Assembly: GCA_021401465.1 (NCBI GenBank)
Contig: JADDMT010000120.1
Coordinates: 1-64,000, forward strand
Length of the DNA stretch: 64,000 nt
Origin: Teratosphaeria epicoccoides
Taxonomy: Eukaryota > Ascomycota > Dothideomycetes > Mycosphaerellales > Teratosphaeriaceae
Direction: 5' to 3'
Below, piece by piece: positions 11,190 through 23,170 of the stretch. A program made the position numbers and the translations under genes. The notes beneath the pieces are model-generated. The model was not told the DNA's origin. It saw nothing but the letters and a program-made list of their open reading frames with translations, and searched no databases. How positions within the stretch are numbered: the first letter of the stretch is position 1; every line of letters begins with the position of its first letter.

Positions 11190-13256
11190 CTAACAAATCA
11201 GATAACAGGTACAAATAGGCAGAAGCTATAGCTAACGTAAAGGGTAAGCTTAAACAAAGTGCGGTTCTCCTTATCTCTAGTGTATTAGCCTACATGTCTA
11301 ATAACAAGGATCTCTTTAGGAATCTAAACCTAATGTAGCTAAGATAAATCAAAGTTAAAGGTAGTTTCTATAAGAGCAGACATAGGGGTAAAACAGTAAT
11401 CTCTAATGCATTTAGAGGGAGTCTTATAGTTACTACGCTTTATGTTCTAGTACTAGGTGTTACTCTAATCTTAGGACAAAAGCTTGTTTGCAAATTCGAC
11501 TTAGTTAGGATAATACTTCCTAATGCGTTCTACATAGTAAATTTAAACATTAATCTAGTTCTAGAATATCGTTCTCAAGGTAGCGTATACTAACTCTAGA
11601 AGATTCATAGCACGCCTATCGCCTAGTTAGAGGGGACTTAGAACCGGCTAGAATCCCTACTTGCTCTAACAGCAGACTTAGAACATAACGACGACTCTGA
11701 ACTAAAGGCACAAAAATCCTATGACCTTTAGCATTGCCGCTTTCTACATTATAGTCAGACAAAGCTTAAGTCTCTTTATAAGGTCACAACCCTAAAGAAC
11801 CTAATACCTGTAGTTAATAGCTTTAACTATAAGGTTTATAGCCTCGCTAATATAAAGAAGAAGCGAGGAAAGGTCATAGATAGAAAGCGTCGGATTCTTA
11901 AGCTAATATCGTTAGACATCTGCGGCCCTTTGCCATTATTAAGAGAAGGTTACAAGTATTTCCTAATCATTATAGATAATTACTAGCAAAAGGCGTAGGC
12001 ATATCCGCTAAAGCATAGGTCTAACGTAGTAGACGCTCTACGCTACAAGCGTAAGAAGATTAAGCTTTAGACTAACAGAGGCAAACTAATAGTAGTAAAG
12101 ACTAACAACGCTAGAGCTAATGTCTCTACTAGGTTAGTAGGAGTCAGAGTATAGCATAGCGCTTAACCTAACCGAGGCATATTACTCTCGCGTAAACGGA
12201 GTTGCGGAGAAGCACATTAGTAATACCGAAAGAGTCGTTAGAGTAATGCCTTAGGATGTAAGACTTCCTACAGAGTTCTAGCTAGAAGCTCTAATTATAA
12301 GCTAATATGTGTATAACCTATGCCTACTAAAAATCGACAATTTCTTGATTACGCTAGAGGAAGCTTAGTTAGAGCAAAGGCCTTTAGTAGACTATATCCG
12401 CGTTTAGGGGTACTAAGTCATTTTGCATATAGACCCTAAGTCGTTACTAAAGGATTTAAGAAAGGACAAGCTTATGAATTGTAGACAGGAAGGTATGTTT
12501 ATTAGGTATGTTAAGGACACTACTAAGATGTAGAAGGTTTAGGCGCTAGACATGAAGAAGGTTATCATGACTAGATCTGTCAAATTCTTCGAAGAAAGCA
12601 AGGGGGGTAATTTGAATCTTGGCTTTACTCTAAAGAATCAGAGTAATCTGCACTAACGCGACAGCTACTTAGACGTCCGCCTAAGAAGCTATCTACCCTA
12701 GCGCAGACAGCCTGTAAGATTACTACACATGTCTAGGTACTACCTAAACCTAAGACTAGCGAGGTCGTTAAGAGACATGATCTTGATTCTAAGCACAAGT
12801 TAGAGCATAAGTCAGAGTATGTAAAAGAGTACAAGTCAGAGTATGTAAAGGTACTAAACCTACTAGTCATACTACTAGTACTTAGTAAGAGGACAAGAGC
12901 AAGGTTAGAGGCATCTAAGGGCGTTAGAGTCAGAGATGTAGTACATAATCTAAGATAGTAAAGCGAGGTTACTAGTAAGAGAGGTCGTAATCAGAATGAC
13001 GATAGCATGTAAGAGAAGGCAAAAAGGATAATAGACACTATCTGTAGCTTTATTGTAATCTATGATACTATAATTAAATCAAGTATAGATAAGGACACCT
13101 ACTATTACAAGGGCGACTAGGTTAAATTTACTACATAGGTAGAAGAATATGGCTTAGTAGTAGTAGGAGCTAGAATACGACTGTTAGAGAAGATACCTGT
13201 CCTGAAGACGTACAAGCAGGCTATCTCTAACAAGAAATAGGGGCACCTATAGTTAG
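11190..13256 (+). pseudogene. CopA-1 protease remnant and integrase
   Basis: This continues CopA-1 after the GypA-2 insertion. A protease remnant appears near 11290 (YMSNNKDLF-like, as follows the copia protease active site). A GAG-pre-integrase zinc segment follows at about 11740-11880 (TKLKSLYKVTTLK). The integrase core lies at about 11890-12650, recognisable by LDICGPLP, an IIIDNY segment matching the second conserved strand, and an LEEAQLEQRP-like end. The expected catalytic acidic residues are only partly preserved. A lysine-rich linker runs to 13256, where GypC-1 is inserted. Stops are mostly TAG. Confidence 0.75.
13252..13256. repeat. Target-site duplication GTTAG (left) of GypC-1
   Basis: GTTAG precedes the left LTR and recurs exactly at 35016-35020 after the right LTR, nearly 21.8 kb away. 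It proves that everything between is one insertion unit with later nested insertions. Confidence 0.9.
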
Positions 13257-13405
13257 TGTCATAGGTAAACAACGTATACACAGGGGTTCATGTAGTTTTG
13301 AAGGAGAGAGAAACAGATCTCAGGGTAGCCGGCCCCTTATAGCTAGGGACCGTGCTCTGTATAGGCCTTTGCCTATACTAGGGTCTAAGGGCCTAGCCCT
13401 TTACA
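13257..13405 (-). repeat. GypC-1 3' LTR
   Basis: 149 bp, TGTCA...TTACA on the plus strand. Matches 34854-35015 except for a deletion of about 13 bp and scattered transitions. Confidence 0.85.
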
Positions 13406-13424
13406 TTACCCCCCCTCCTCCCTT
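13406..13424 (-). promoter_or_regulatory. GypC-1 polypurine tract
   Basis: The minus strand is almost pure purine (GGGAGGAGGGGGG then TAA) directly before the 3' LTR, the expected primer site for plus-strand synthesis. This fixes the element's orientation as minus. Confidence 0.8.
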
Positions 13425-13879
13425 GTCTACACCCTTACGTTAGCTGATCAAGTTCCGAATACCGCGGCAAACTCCTATGATACCATCGATTTACAGGCAA
13501 AACCGGCTAATTAGACACTCCTAACCGTCCCTATTAACTAATCACAGTTGTAGCTAGTCTCTCCCTTGCTAGCCTTATCCCTGTTAGTCGATACGTCAAG
13601 AGTTTGCCTCACGCATGTGAAGTACGCTCGTTTCACTTAGATTAGTCCTTGTAGGACCCGGTCGTTCTTGCCTAGAGTCTGCCCTCTATCGTAAGGTTCC
13701 TAAATAACACCCTGTTTTCCTTCCTTACTAATTCCTTTACTTCTTTTGCGGCTTTACTCTACACCCTCCTTTAATGCTATCTATTGACTTCGCGCGCATA
13801 GACCGCCTTGCTATAGCTATTAACCGCTTGTTTGACACTTACAACCTTCTCTTTTACATTAACATAGTGACTAACGTAA

Positions 13880-14560
13880 GTAGGACTTTAGGAACAGGGG
13901 TAGTAAGTATTTTGGATTCCAGGCAAAACTAACCGGGGTTAGAATACCCTACTTATCTACTACGTAGATTGCGCCCTCTATGGCATTAACTACAAAGACT
14001 AGACTATAAGCATTAGACTCTAAACTCTTTCCCCTAGATTCCGCTAATATTCTAGTCCTCCTACTCTACTACTTGCTAGCGCTATGCCAAAAAGGCAATT
14101 AACTGTAGAGACCTGTAAGTTCTCTTCTAGAATCCGTGTGAAAACGCCTGCTAACTAGTATGAAGCCTAATTATTACCTATGTTGCCTATACTGTCTAGA
14201 CCTGTTCTAAAGATAGCGACAAGTAAGTTCTAGAGTCCGCTTGTTTTTCCCTAGCTAACAGCTAAAGAAGTGCGGACGCTCATGACAACCTAAAGAAGGT
14301 CCTTAAGGCCTAGAAGGCCTTGCAGCCTATCTAGAGGGCTAGTCTGCTCTCTAAGTAATTTCCCCTAGATTCTAATTTGTAATACCTGCTAACTAGTGTT
14401 TTAGTGCTGTCGCCTATAAGGTAACTAGGACAGTCTAGCAGGCTATCCTCTAGCAGGGTAATCTGTAAGTTATCTTCTACACTCCGCGTGTTTTTCCCTA
14501 CTAACCGGCTATTTAGCGCCGCTATCCCGCTAGCCCTCGTCATTAGCAAGCGCCGCGCTA
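13880..14560 (+). pseudogene. GypC-1 antisense ORF remnant with internal repeats
   Basis: This is the counterpart of the antisense ORF at 59977-60856 in GypC-2. The matching frame passes through IYYVDCALYG (like IYYVDYTLQG there) and later a segment like SYLLHSACFSLL. The region contains three imperfect repeats starting with GTAAGTT near 14116, 14222 and 14465; GypC-2 has one such unit near 60543. No start codon or intron is recognisable here. From 13425 to 13880 I see only degenerate sequence. Confidence 0.45.
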
Positions 14561-14769
14561 ATGACTTTTAGTAGTAGCTGCAGGCTAGGTTGTTCTGCTA
14601 GGGTTCCGGGGGTTTTGTAGTAGAAGCCGCTAGATAGTCACATGAAAATGAAAATGTAAACCCCTAAACTCTAAATTCCTCTCTAAACGCCTGTTTTCCG
14701 CGTACATTATCCCTACGTCTGTCCTTTCCTGCTTGGATTCTGCTGCCCTTTCTTTCTCTTCTCCTATTT

Positions 14770-16246
14770 CTCCCTTAGCCTATTGTAGGACTCTACACTC
14801 CTATATTTTGTTTCGAATTTGTCTAGTGCTATAGTATCCGCGAGATTTCCTAAGGGTTCCTATGTAGGGCTATAGTATCCGGCCTATTTTACTAGGACTT
14901 CTCGGCCCTGCCCTCTCTTCTTCCTTCTCGCGCAGAGTATTTCTTCTACCTGCTATTCTTCATGCGACTTAAAAAGCACGGGGTCTAGCTGTTTGTCGTT
15001 AGTTTCCTGTCCTAGTAGCGGATCTTGACTCGCTAAACGAAGCAAATCTATGTAGAATACTAGGTAGATGTTACTTAGTATCCCTGACAGTCGTATAGAG
15101 ACTAGCAACAAAACCTCGGACACTATGTACTTAGCATGTTTAGCGTCTAAGCTCTTCTTTAGCCTGTCTGTAGTATAGTTCCTTAGGTCTAGCCATACTT
15201 TGTCGCCTACCCTGTAAATAGGCGCTAGGGTCCGCTTCTTGTTAGCAGATTCCTCTTGTTATTACGTAGAGGCTGCTATGCTAGCTTGACAAAGGTCCTT
15301 TATCTGCTAAATCTTCTCTACAAATGCCTCCGCCCTTTTTGCCGCGTTTAGCTAGCTCGACCTCCTAGGTTCTGTCTTTAAAGGGACAGGGGAAAGTACC
15401 CTATATCTATAAGTAGCGAAGAAGGGGCTTATACTAATCCCTAAGTAGTAACGACTGTTAAGCGCGAGTTAAGCTAAGGGAAGCTAGCGTTTCTAGTCGG
15501 ACTGCTTTTAGTTAATAAAGTTTCGCAGGTATGCTTACACCTCTTAGTTTAAGCGCTCTAGGCCTCTGTATGTTTAAGGGTAGTATATAGAACTAAGTCT
15601 CTAGGATATGCCTATTCGGTAGCAAAAGGTTTCCTAGAACGTGCCTGTCTAGTTAGCCCCCCTGTCACTTGTAGCATGCCGTGATAGCAGGCCTAGTAGT
15701 CTATGAATTTTTCGGCGTACTCCTTGGCTTTTATGCTAGGCATTACTTCTAATACTACGGACTTACAGAGCCGGTCCTTAATGACCTACAGGTACTAGCA
15801 CCCCTCTAATTCAGGTAACTTAGTCATGAAGTCTATCAAGATCTCCTTAAAGAACTAGTCGGGTACTAGTAATAGCTATAGGAGTCCGTGCTTATACTCC
15901 TGCTATACTTTGTTCCTTCTGTAGTAGTCGTAGTTTCTTAAGAATCTTCGGACCTGTTTAGACAGTAGTAGCTAATAGAAGTTGCGGCCTAGGATCGATG
16001 TCATGGCGTCCTAGCCTAGATGCCTATATACTATGGCATCGTGCATGGATTGTATGATCTTCGTCTGTAGCATGTCGTTCGCTTCGAGATCGGCCGCTAT
16101 AATGTCAGATCTAGATTCTAGGGAAGAAGCGCTAGGAACCTATAGTTTACCTCTATATCGGAGATTCCCTTTTCTATTAATTATGTAGTCTCCTGCTTAT
16201 ACCTTTAGCTTGACCTCGCTTAGTATCGTGCGGGCTCCTGCTTCTA
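14770..16246 (-). pseudogene. GypC-1 integrase with C-terminal chromodomain remnant
   Basis: The minus strand encodes an integrase zinc segment (HDAIVYRHLG near 16040, then SKQVRRF), a core with ILIDFMTKLPE near 15830, the NSQTEALN-type segment near 15560, and a GPY/F-like part near 15150 (RVGDKVWLDL then YLVFYIDLLR). A chromodomain remnant with NPWEISRIL is at about 14860. The same region of GypC-2 keeps a clear VLVKWSGYYDPTWEPLENL-like chromodomain. The frame is broken at 16246 by GypB-1; RT/RNase H resumes at 23171. Confidence 0.75.
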
Positions 16247-16688
16247 TGTTAGAAGGGTAGGTACTAATAGCAGGAAGGGGATTAGGTGTTAGACTTGCAG
16301 AGTAGTAAAGAATATCGACAAAGGCAATTAACCTTGTAACTAACTATCCCCCTTAGAGGAGAAGATTAAATTAAGCACGAAGCTCCTAACTACCTATCCT
16401 GAAGCTATCCCTATATACTAGAGAGACAGGGCAGCTCTGTTAGATCTGTTAACAGACCTATTAGACCTATGTCTGTAGATCTGTAGACTAACTATACAGA
16501 TCCTAGGGTCTACTCTAACGTGACAGATCCTTTCTCCTATGTAGGCCTATAGATCTGTAGACTAACCCTACAGATCTAGGTATCTGTCCTTACGTGACAG
16601 ATCCTTTCTCCTATAACTATGCTATAACTTATAGCACTTTAGGACACTTATGACCCTGTAACTTATAGTACTCCTAACACTCATGACA
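16247..16688 (-). repeat. GypB-1 3' LTR
   Basis: 442 bp, ending TCATGACA on the plus strand. Followed by the complement of a purine tract (CTATCCCCCTCTTA, 16689-16702). It contains the paired GGATCTGT/ACAGATCC hairpins of this family. Confidence 0.85.
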
Positions 16689-16767
16689 CTATCCCCCTCT
16701 TAGCCTAGCTTGGCCCTAAGCTACCTTATTAGTGCAGGGTTTCTCTTGCCCTTTCCTTTGCGTAGTA

Positions 16768-17400
16768 ATGTCTTCTCTTTCTACATTACTACCTTATGTC
16801 ATTCTAGACACTAACGCCCCTTTAACGTAGAAACGTAAACGCCGCGCAAATCAAATCTATCGTTAGGGCTAGGATAGCATAAAGTCCTATACTTAGTGTC
16901 AAGAGTTAAAGCTCGTTTGTTGAGTACACATTTCCTTAGGGAAATGTTCGTAATGCTACTTTAGCAACTGTCGAAGTTACGACGTAAAGGTAAAAGAGGT
17001 CAAATAGAAGAAGTTAGGTAATTAGCGGAAAAGACTAATTGCTAATCTCGATCGTGTAAAGGCGGCCCTAGCTAAGGCTTCGTAGAAGATAATAGAGGCG
17101 CATGTAAAGGAGATGTATCTTCGGAAACAGTTAGACGCGGTTAACTGTGAGGTCGAGGATAGTCGCGCTCTTAAGGAGCGTGAGATTAGGGAGGACGAGG
17201 CTAAAGAGCAGGCTCTTTAGCAGACTAGGTTCCTTCTTGAACTAGACCTCTCGGCGGGTCTTGCGCTTAGTCCTACGACATAGAGCGTAATAGAAGGTTT
17301 CGCTAACGCATCGTACTAGGGTTTCCTGGATAGCGTGGTAGCCGAGCCTATTAGTAGCGCCCTGTAGGAGCCTACTCGTAGCTTATGACCTTCTTCCTAG
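16768..17400 (+). pseudogene. GypB-1 antisense ORF, Zn2Cys6-like plus coiled coil
   Basis: ATG 16768 to TAG 17398-17400 is 633 nt, exactly the length of the same frame in GypB-2 (57772-57140). It encodes a Cys cluster in which two of the Cys are mutated to Tyr here, followed by a long charged helical segment rich in Glu, Lys and Arg and a hydrophobic C-terminal end. Internal TAG and one TGA break it. It runs opposite to gag-pol, and its end overlaps the pol stop (17385-17383). Confidence 0.75.
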
Positions 17401-20400
17401 GTTCGTTCTTTGCTTAAAACTCCGTATCTTTTACTAACAGTTTCGTAGGTGTTCTAGGGGTTCCTAGGTGTTTTCGGTACTCCTGTATCCTTCCCATTTT
17501 ACTAAGTACTCTCGCTGTCTGTCTACCTAGTAAGTGTCGACGATCCTCTTAACAGTGTACTCTAGTTCTTCGACCTTAGGGTCAAGTAGTAAGGGTTCCG
17601 TTTGTAGTGTAGCGTCTAGCGCTACTTGTTCTAGCGGAGAGACATAGAACACAGGGTATATTCTTATCTGCTTAGGTAGCTGTAATTCAAAATTAACTAG
17701 TCCTTTCTTAGCCTTAATCCGGAATAGTCCTAGTTTCATAGCGTCTAGTTTTTTACTCGGCTTGTCTGATTTAATGTGACAGCAGAGGAGATATACCTTA
17801 TCGCCCTCCTTTAGAATTAGTCCCTTAATTCTCTTACAATTCGCGTACTATGCCATGTTCTGTTAATAGAACTGCAGGTCGAGTCGTGCTTCTGTTTGCA
17901 GTTAGCGGAGGTGTTCTACTCGCCCTAGTGCTACTAGGTTTAGGTTACTAGCTAAGACGTCTAGAATGTCTTCTATAGCTAATCCGTACGCTAAGTAAAA
18001 TAGCGAGAGTCCTGTCGACTCTACTAGCGTACTATTATACGCGAGCTACGCTATTAGTAACAACTCTACCTAGTTGTTCTAGTCCCTATTCACATAGGAT
18101 CGAAGGTACTATTCTAACGTCTAATTTAGACGTTCTGTCTGTCTATCTGTCTAAGGGTAGAAGGAAGTACTTAATCGATGTTTGACCTAGAATTGTCTTA
18201 TTAGGGCCTTCTAGAAGTTAGAGGTAAACACGGATCCTCGGTCTGTTACTAGGTCTTATAGCATACTATGTAATGCTACTACCTATTTAATAAAGACATG
18301 TGTGATATCTTTAGTCTTAAAGTCTTTGTAGTATAGGATAAACTTCCTAAACTTAGTGAATTAGTCAACTACTACCATGATTCTATCGAAGAACTTATTA
18401 GTAGCTAGTTCTCTCGACTAAGGTAGTTTAACGATAAAGTCTATAGCGAGCGATTCCTATAGCCGTTAGGGTACCTTTAGTAGTCGTAGTAGCCTATATG
18501 GTTTATGACAGTTATGCTTACTCTATTAGTAAGTTACACATAAACAGACATAGTCCTGAATTGCCCTGCCTATCCTAGGGAAGTAATATTCTTGTCAGAG
18601 AATTTGCTTCATTTTAGACACTCCTAGGTGTCCTGCCTAAGGTACGTCATGTCAGAGGCATAGTAGCTCTAAACATAAGGATGTTAGCATGTATACTAAC
18701 CCTTAGAAGAGAAGTACTCTATCTTTGTCTTCCTAGTCCTCCTGCCTATTAATGTCATTACGGACAGCAAGTGCAGTTAGGTCGTAGACTAGTACGTTCT
18801 TTAGGTCGTCCTAGAACTCGCTAGTCTATGTAATAGCCGTGGCCGCGAGTCGGTTAACTCTAAGCGTGCTATCGCCATTTTCCTAGAGAATAGCATGTTT
18901 CTCCTGTTTCATACCCTTTATGTAGTTAGTCTGGCGACTAAGTGCATTAGCGCGCGCGTTCTTCGATCCCTTGCGATAGACGATCTTACAGTTAAAGCTA
19001 GAGAGTTCCTTACTCTATCGGACTTGTCGTCAGTTTAACTCCTTCGTTGTAGTAAGGTATCGCAAGTTCTTATGGTTAGTGTAGACTGTAACCTAGTGCT
19101 TAGAACCTTCTAAGTAGACTCGCCACGCCTTGTAGGCGTCTACTATAGCTAAAAGTTCTTTGTCGTAGACGTTATAACAGAGCTCAGGTCTAGACAGCTT
19201 CCTCGAGTAATAGGCGACTAGCTATAGTCGTCTACTCGGTCCTAGTTAACTTAAGCATGCCCTAAGTACTACGTTAGAGGCATCTGTTTCGACCGTGATA
19301 GGCTTATCTAGGTCGAATACAAGCAAGATTAGCTAATCTGTGAATTGTTGCTTAAGTTCATTAAAGGTATTCCGTTAGGCGTCGTCCTACATGAATAGTG
19401 TATCCTTCGTAGTAAGGGTCGTAAGTAGTACTATAATCCTCGAATAGTTTGCGATAAACCTTTAGTAGAAGTTAGCGAACCTAAGGAAGGACTATACTTC
19501 CTTAACATTAGTCGGCGTAGGCTACCCTTTTACAACTTTAAGCTTCTTAGTGTCTATCTTGATTCCGTTCTAGGCTACTACGTAGCCGAGGAAATAGACT
19601 TCTTGCTTATGAAACTCGCTCTTCTACGGCTTAACCTTTAGCCTGTAATTCTAGAGTTTCTAAAGTACCTTATGTACGTAAGTCCTATGTTCTTCGATCG
19701 TTCGTAAGTAGACGAGGATGTTATCTAAGTATACAACTACGAAGACGTCAAGGTACTCTTGTAGCATTTTGTTAATAAATGCCTACTATGCAGCTAGGGC
19801 GTTTGTTAACCTAAATGGCATAACTATATACTTATAGCGTCTAAACCTAGTTCGGAACGCAGTCTTCTATTCTTTGCCTTCCTTAATTCGAATTCGATTA
19901 TACACTCCTAGTATGTTGAACTTTGAGAACTATATTACTCCTTGTAGGCAATCCTGTAATTCCGAGAGCAAAGGAAGTAGATAACTGTTTTTTATTGTGA
20001 TGTCATTTAATCCACAATAATCTACGCAAAGTCGCTAGTCGTCTTCTCCCTTAGGGACAAACAGGATTAGGTACCCTGCTAGTAACTACGACTTGCGGAT
20101 GAAGCCCTTCTAGAGGTTGTCTTCTAGGTATTTCCGGAGAATCTCTAGCTTCGCTACTAATAATAGGCGAACTAGTTGCTTTGTTAGCATCCTGCCTAGG
20201 AGTAAGGGTATCCTGTAGTCCTACTCCTAGTGTTCTAGTAGAGCCTCTTAGTCAGGTTCTTCCTCGAAAAGGGTAACAAATTCCTTATATTCATCAGGAA
20301 CTATAAACTTGACTTTGACTTCAGATTGCGTTGCTTTAACCTATAGGACATGTACTTCCTATTCTAGATCCTCGATGGCGGCGACTATCTCGTTTAAAGT

Positions 20401-22679
20401 CATAGCACATATTTTGATCTTACCTAGTATGTCGTGTACTATAGGTAGAGGTATCGATCTTAAGAGTTCCGGGAACTAGATCCTCTCGTTCTTCTAGTCG
20501 AGGTAGGGGTTAGCGTTTCTTAGCCATAGTAACCCTAGTACTACATCCGAGCCAAGTGACTCTGTAATGTCGAACTAGACTATCTCTTAGTAGCGTCCTA
20601 TCCGTAGAGGTATCGTCTTAGTCTCTTTGTCAACTATTCCTTAGTTGTACGTGACTAGCTTTCTATTAATCGCTTGTAGCAAGAAAGCATTTGTCTTTGC
20701 CTGTAGCCTTATCCTAGCTGTCCTGGCGAACTTAGGCGTCATGAAATTTCTAGTATATCCTGAATCTATTAAGGCCTAGGCTAGCGTCTCGTTAATGTGT
20801 ACCTATACTCTAAGGTTGTCCGCGTATCTTGCACTAACTGCGGCACATTGTTACAGCCCTGTCTAGTCTGTCCGTAGGTCTAATTCTAGCGGACCTCGTC
20901 GTTTTCTAAATAGCTGTTTTCTCGGACTAATTCGGGGATTATGTAGTCTCGGCTTATTCTTCTTCAAGCGTTACCGCTAACTAGCCTAAGAGGTTGTACT
21001 TGCTCTTAGCCCCGTTGTTCCTGCGCGTTTCTTGCGTAGTCTATCTTCAAATAGGCGACCTAGAGTTGTAACGCTTGTAGAACCTAAATACCCTTATAGG
21101 TAAAGTAGCCTCCTTAGGGCGTAAACTCTACCCCGAACGGTACATTTTCTTAGACAATCTTCTAATGCGAGTAAGGGTAAGCTACAACTAGTAGTCTCCT
21201 TAGGTGTCGTCGCATGTAGTCGGCTAGTTCGTCATATTAGAGCTAGTTAACATGTTGTACTCCATTAATCTATAGGTAAGCCTAAGCCTACTAGTTCTGT
21301 ATGATTCGGATAATATCGAGTCTGATGTCATGTAGCGGCATAGCCTATCTCTCTATGCTCTTGTCTTCCTCAGAATCGGGAATGACAGCTTCGACAAGCT
21401 TATAGTTGTCGTCTGAACCTTCTTCTCCTCCTAGCTCCTATTACCTTAGGACTATTACACTAGAAGGTATACCCCTTAGCGCGCAGATCGATTACGCCTT
21501 GTTACGGCTAGGGTACTATCCGGAACTATCTTTATCACTTATGTGAATTCGATAATTGTCGTCATAGCACATAGTCTAAGTAAGTAAGGCATAGTCTAGT
21601 TCTTAAGTAGTAGCAGCTATTTGCTTAGGTGATAATGTTGTCACGTAAGCCTATTCTGTCTGTTATACTTCCTAACGCTGTTTCTTTGCGAAACACTTGC
21701 GGGCAAAGTGTCCTTTCTTTCTACAGTTATGGCACTCGAGGTTACTCTTGTCGAATGGCTTCTTCAGACCATTCTAGGTAGGAGAGCTCTTCCGTGGCTT
21801 TCCTTAGGGTCCGCTCTTTAGGCGTCCCTTAGTCGCATCTAACTCCATTAGTTAGAGACCGTAATAATCGCTTCGCCATTTTAGTACTAATCGTTAGACC
21901 TTATAGTTAGCCTGCGCTAGCCTGCGATTTCTATGTTGTTGTTCCTAATGTTGTTCCTAGATACGATATAAATCCTAATCGCGAGATCGCTCATTTCCTT
22001 GAATGTCGTTAGTTAATCTCCTTAGGCAATTTCGTCTTTAACTGTCTCCTTTAGTCCCTAATAGAACTAAGTAGCCAAAGCATTATCATTCTAGTCGACT
22101 TGAGCAGAGAGGGTCTAAAAGTCCGCATAGTACTTAATGGCGGAACCCTTCTGCTAGATTCCTAGGAGAGCTCTCTTAGCCTCTTGTTATTCGTTGCTAA
22201 GCCTAAAGGCTTCGCGTAACGCCTTAAACAAGGACTTGTCTAAGTTAAGAATCTCCCGAGTCATTGTCTTCCTAGCTTTGACGCTACTAACATGATCTAG
22301 ATAATCTGTTAGATGAGGCTAGATAAACTTAAACGCTAGTCCTTTTAGGTAAGAGATAATGTACATCATTTGCTTATAATGTGTCGTAAACTGTTCTGTA
22401 TCTACGTTAAATGCTAACTAGCATTAGAGGATAAACATCTTAACTTAAGATCGTTGTCCTGTAAACTCCGTAGGGCTTCCTATCTTGAAGCCATTGTTGC
22501 CGTGCCCGTTTCTAGTAGTCGAACCTGCGACAGATGCTAGAGCTATCTCGCTAAGGTAAATGGATTCGAGCTACTAAGTAATTTAAGGTATAGTAGTAAC
22601 TTGTTCTTATAGTGTTAGTTAACTGATGTCGCTAGAGGCTAAACTAATAGCTAAGGAACTACTTGACATAGGCGTATGT
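17383..22679 (-). pseudogene. GypB-1 gag and pol
   Basis: Gag starts at ATG 22679, 60 bp inside the 5' LTR as in GypB-2. A CCHC zinc knuckle lies near 21734, protease near 20775, RT about 20150-19500 (YLDD changed to YLDN near 19720), RNase H about 19350-19000, integrase about 18620-17600, then an INT C-terminal segment at 17739-17527 and chromodomain at about 17540-17410. Knuckle-to-protease distance is 959 nt in both GypB copies, placing pol in the -1 frame relative to gag. Dozens of TAG stops; few indels. Confidence 0.8.
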
Positions 22680-22738
22680 TAAGCGCTCGACGAGTCCCCT
22701 GATACTTCCTTAGGAGTAGTGCTTAAAGTGTTAGAAGG

Positions 22739-23170
22739 GTAGGTGCCGATAGTAGGAAGGGGATTAGGTGTTAGACTCGCAGAGTAGTAAAGAATATTAA
22801 CAAAGGCAATTAACCTTGTAACTAACTATCTCCCTTAGAGGAGAAGATTAAATTAAGCACGAACCCCCTAACTGCCTATCCTGAAGCTATCCCTATATAC
22901 TAGAGAGACAAGGCAGCTCTGTTAGATCTATTAACAGACCTGTTAGACCTATGTCTATAGATCTGTAGACTAACCCTCTAGATCCTAGGGTCTACTCTTA
23001 CGTAACAGATCCTTTCTCCTATGTAGGCCTATAGATCTGTAGACTAACCCCACAGATCTAGGTATCTGTCCTTACGTGACAGATCCTTTCTCCTATGACT
23101 ATGCTGTGACTTATAGCACTTTAGGACACTTATGACCCTGTAACTTATAGTACTCCTAACACTCATGACA
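22739..23170 (-). repeat. GypB-1 5' LTR
   Basis: 432 bp direct repeat of 16247-16688, ending CTCATGACA on plus. Confidence 0.85.

Larger units (their letters stand above)
16247..23170 (-). mobile_element. GypB-1, full-length Ty3/gypsy chromovirus
   Basis: 6924 bp with LTRs at 16247-16688 and 22739-23170, inserted in GypC-1 between RNase H and integrase. Flanks TTCTA (16242-16246) and TTTTA (23171-23175) fit a 5-bp duplication with one transition. Gene order and spacing match GypB-2, but it is more heavily mutated. Confidence 0.88.
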
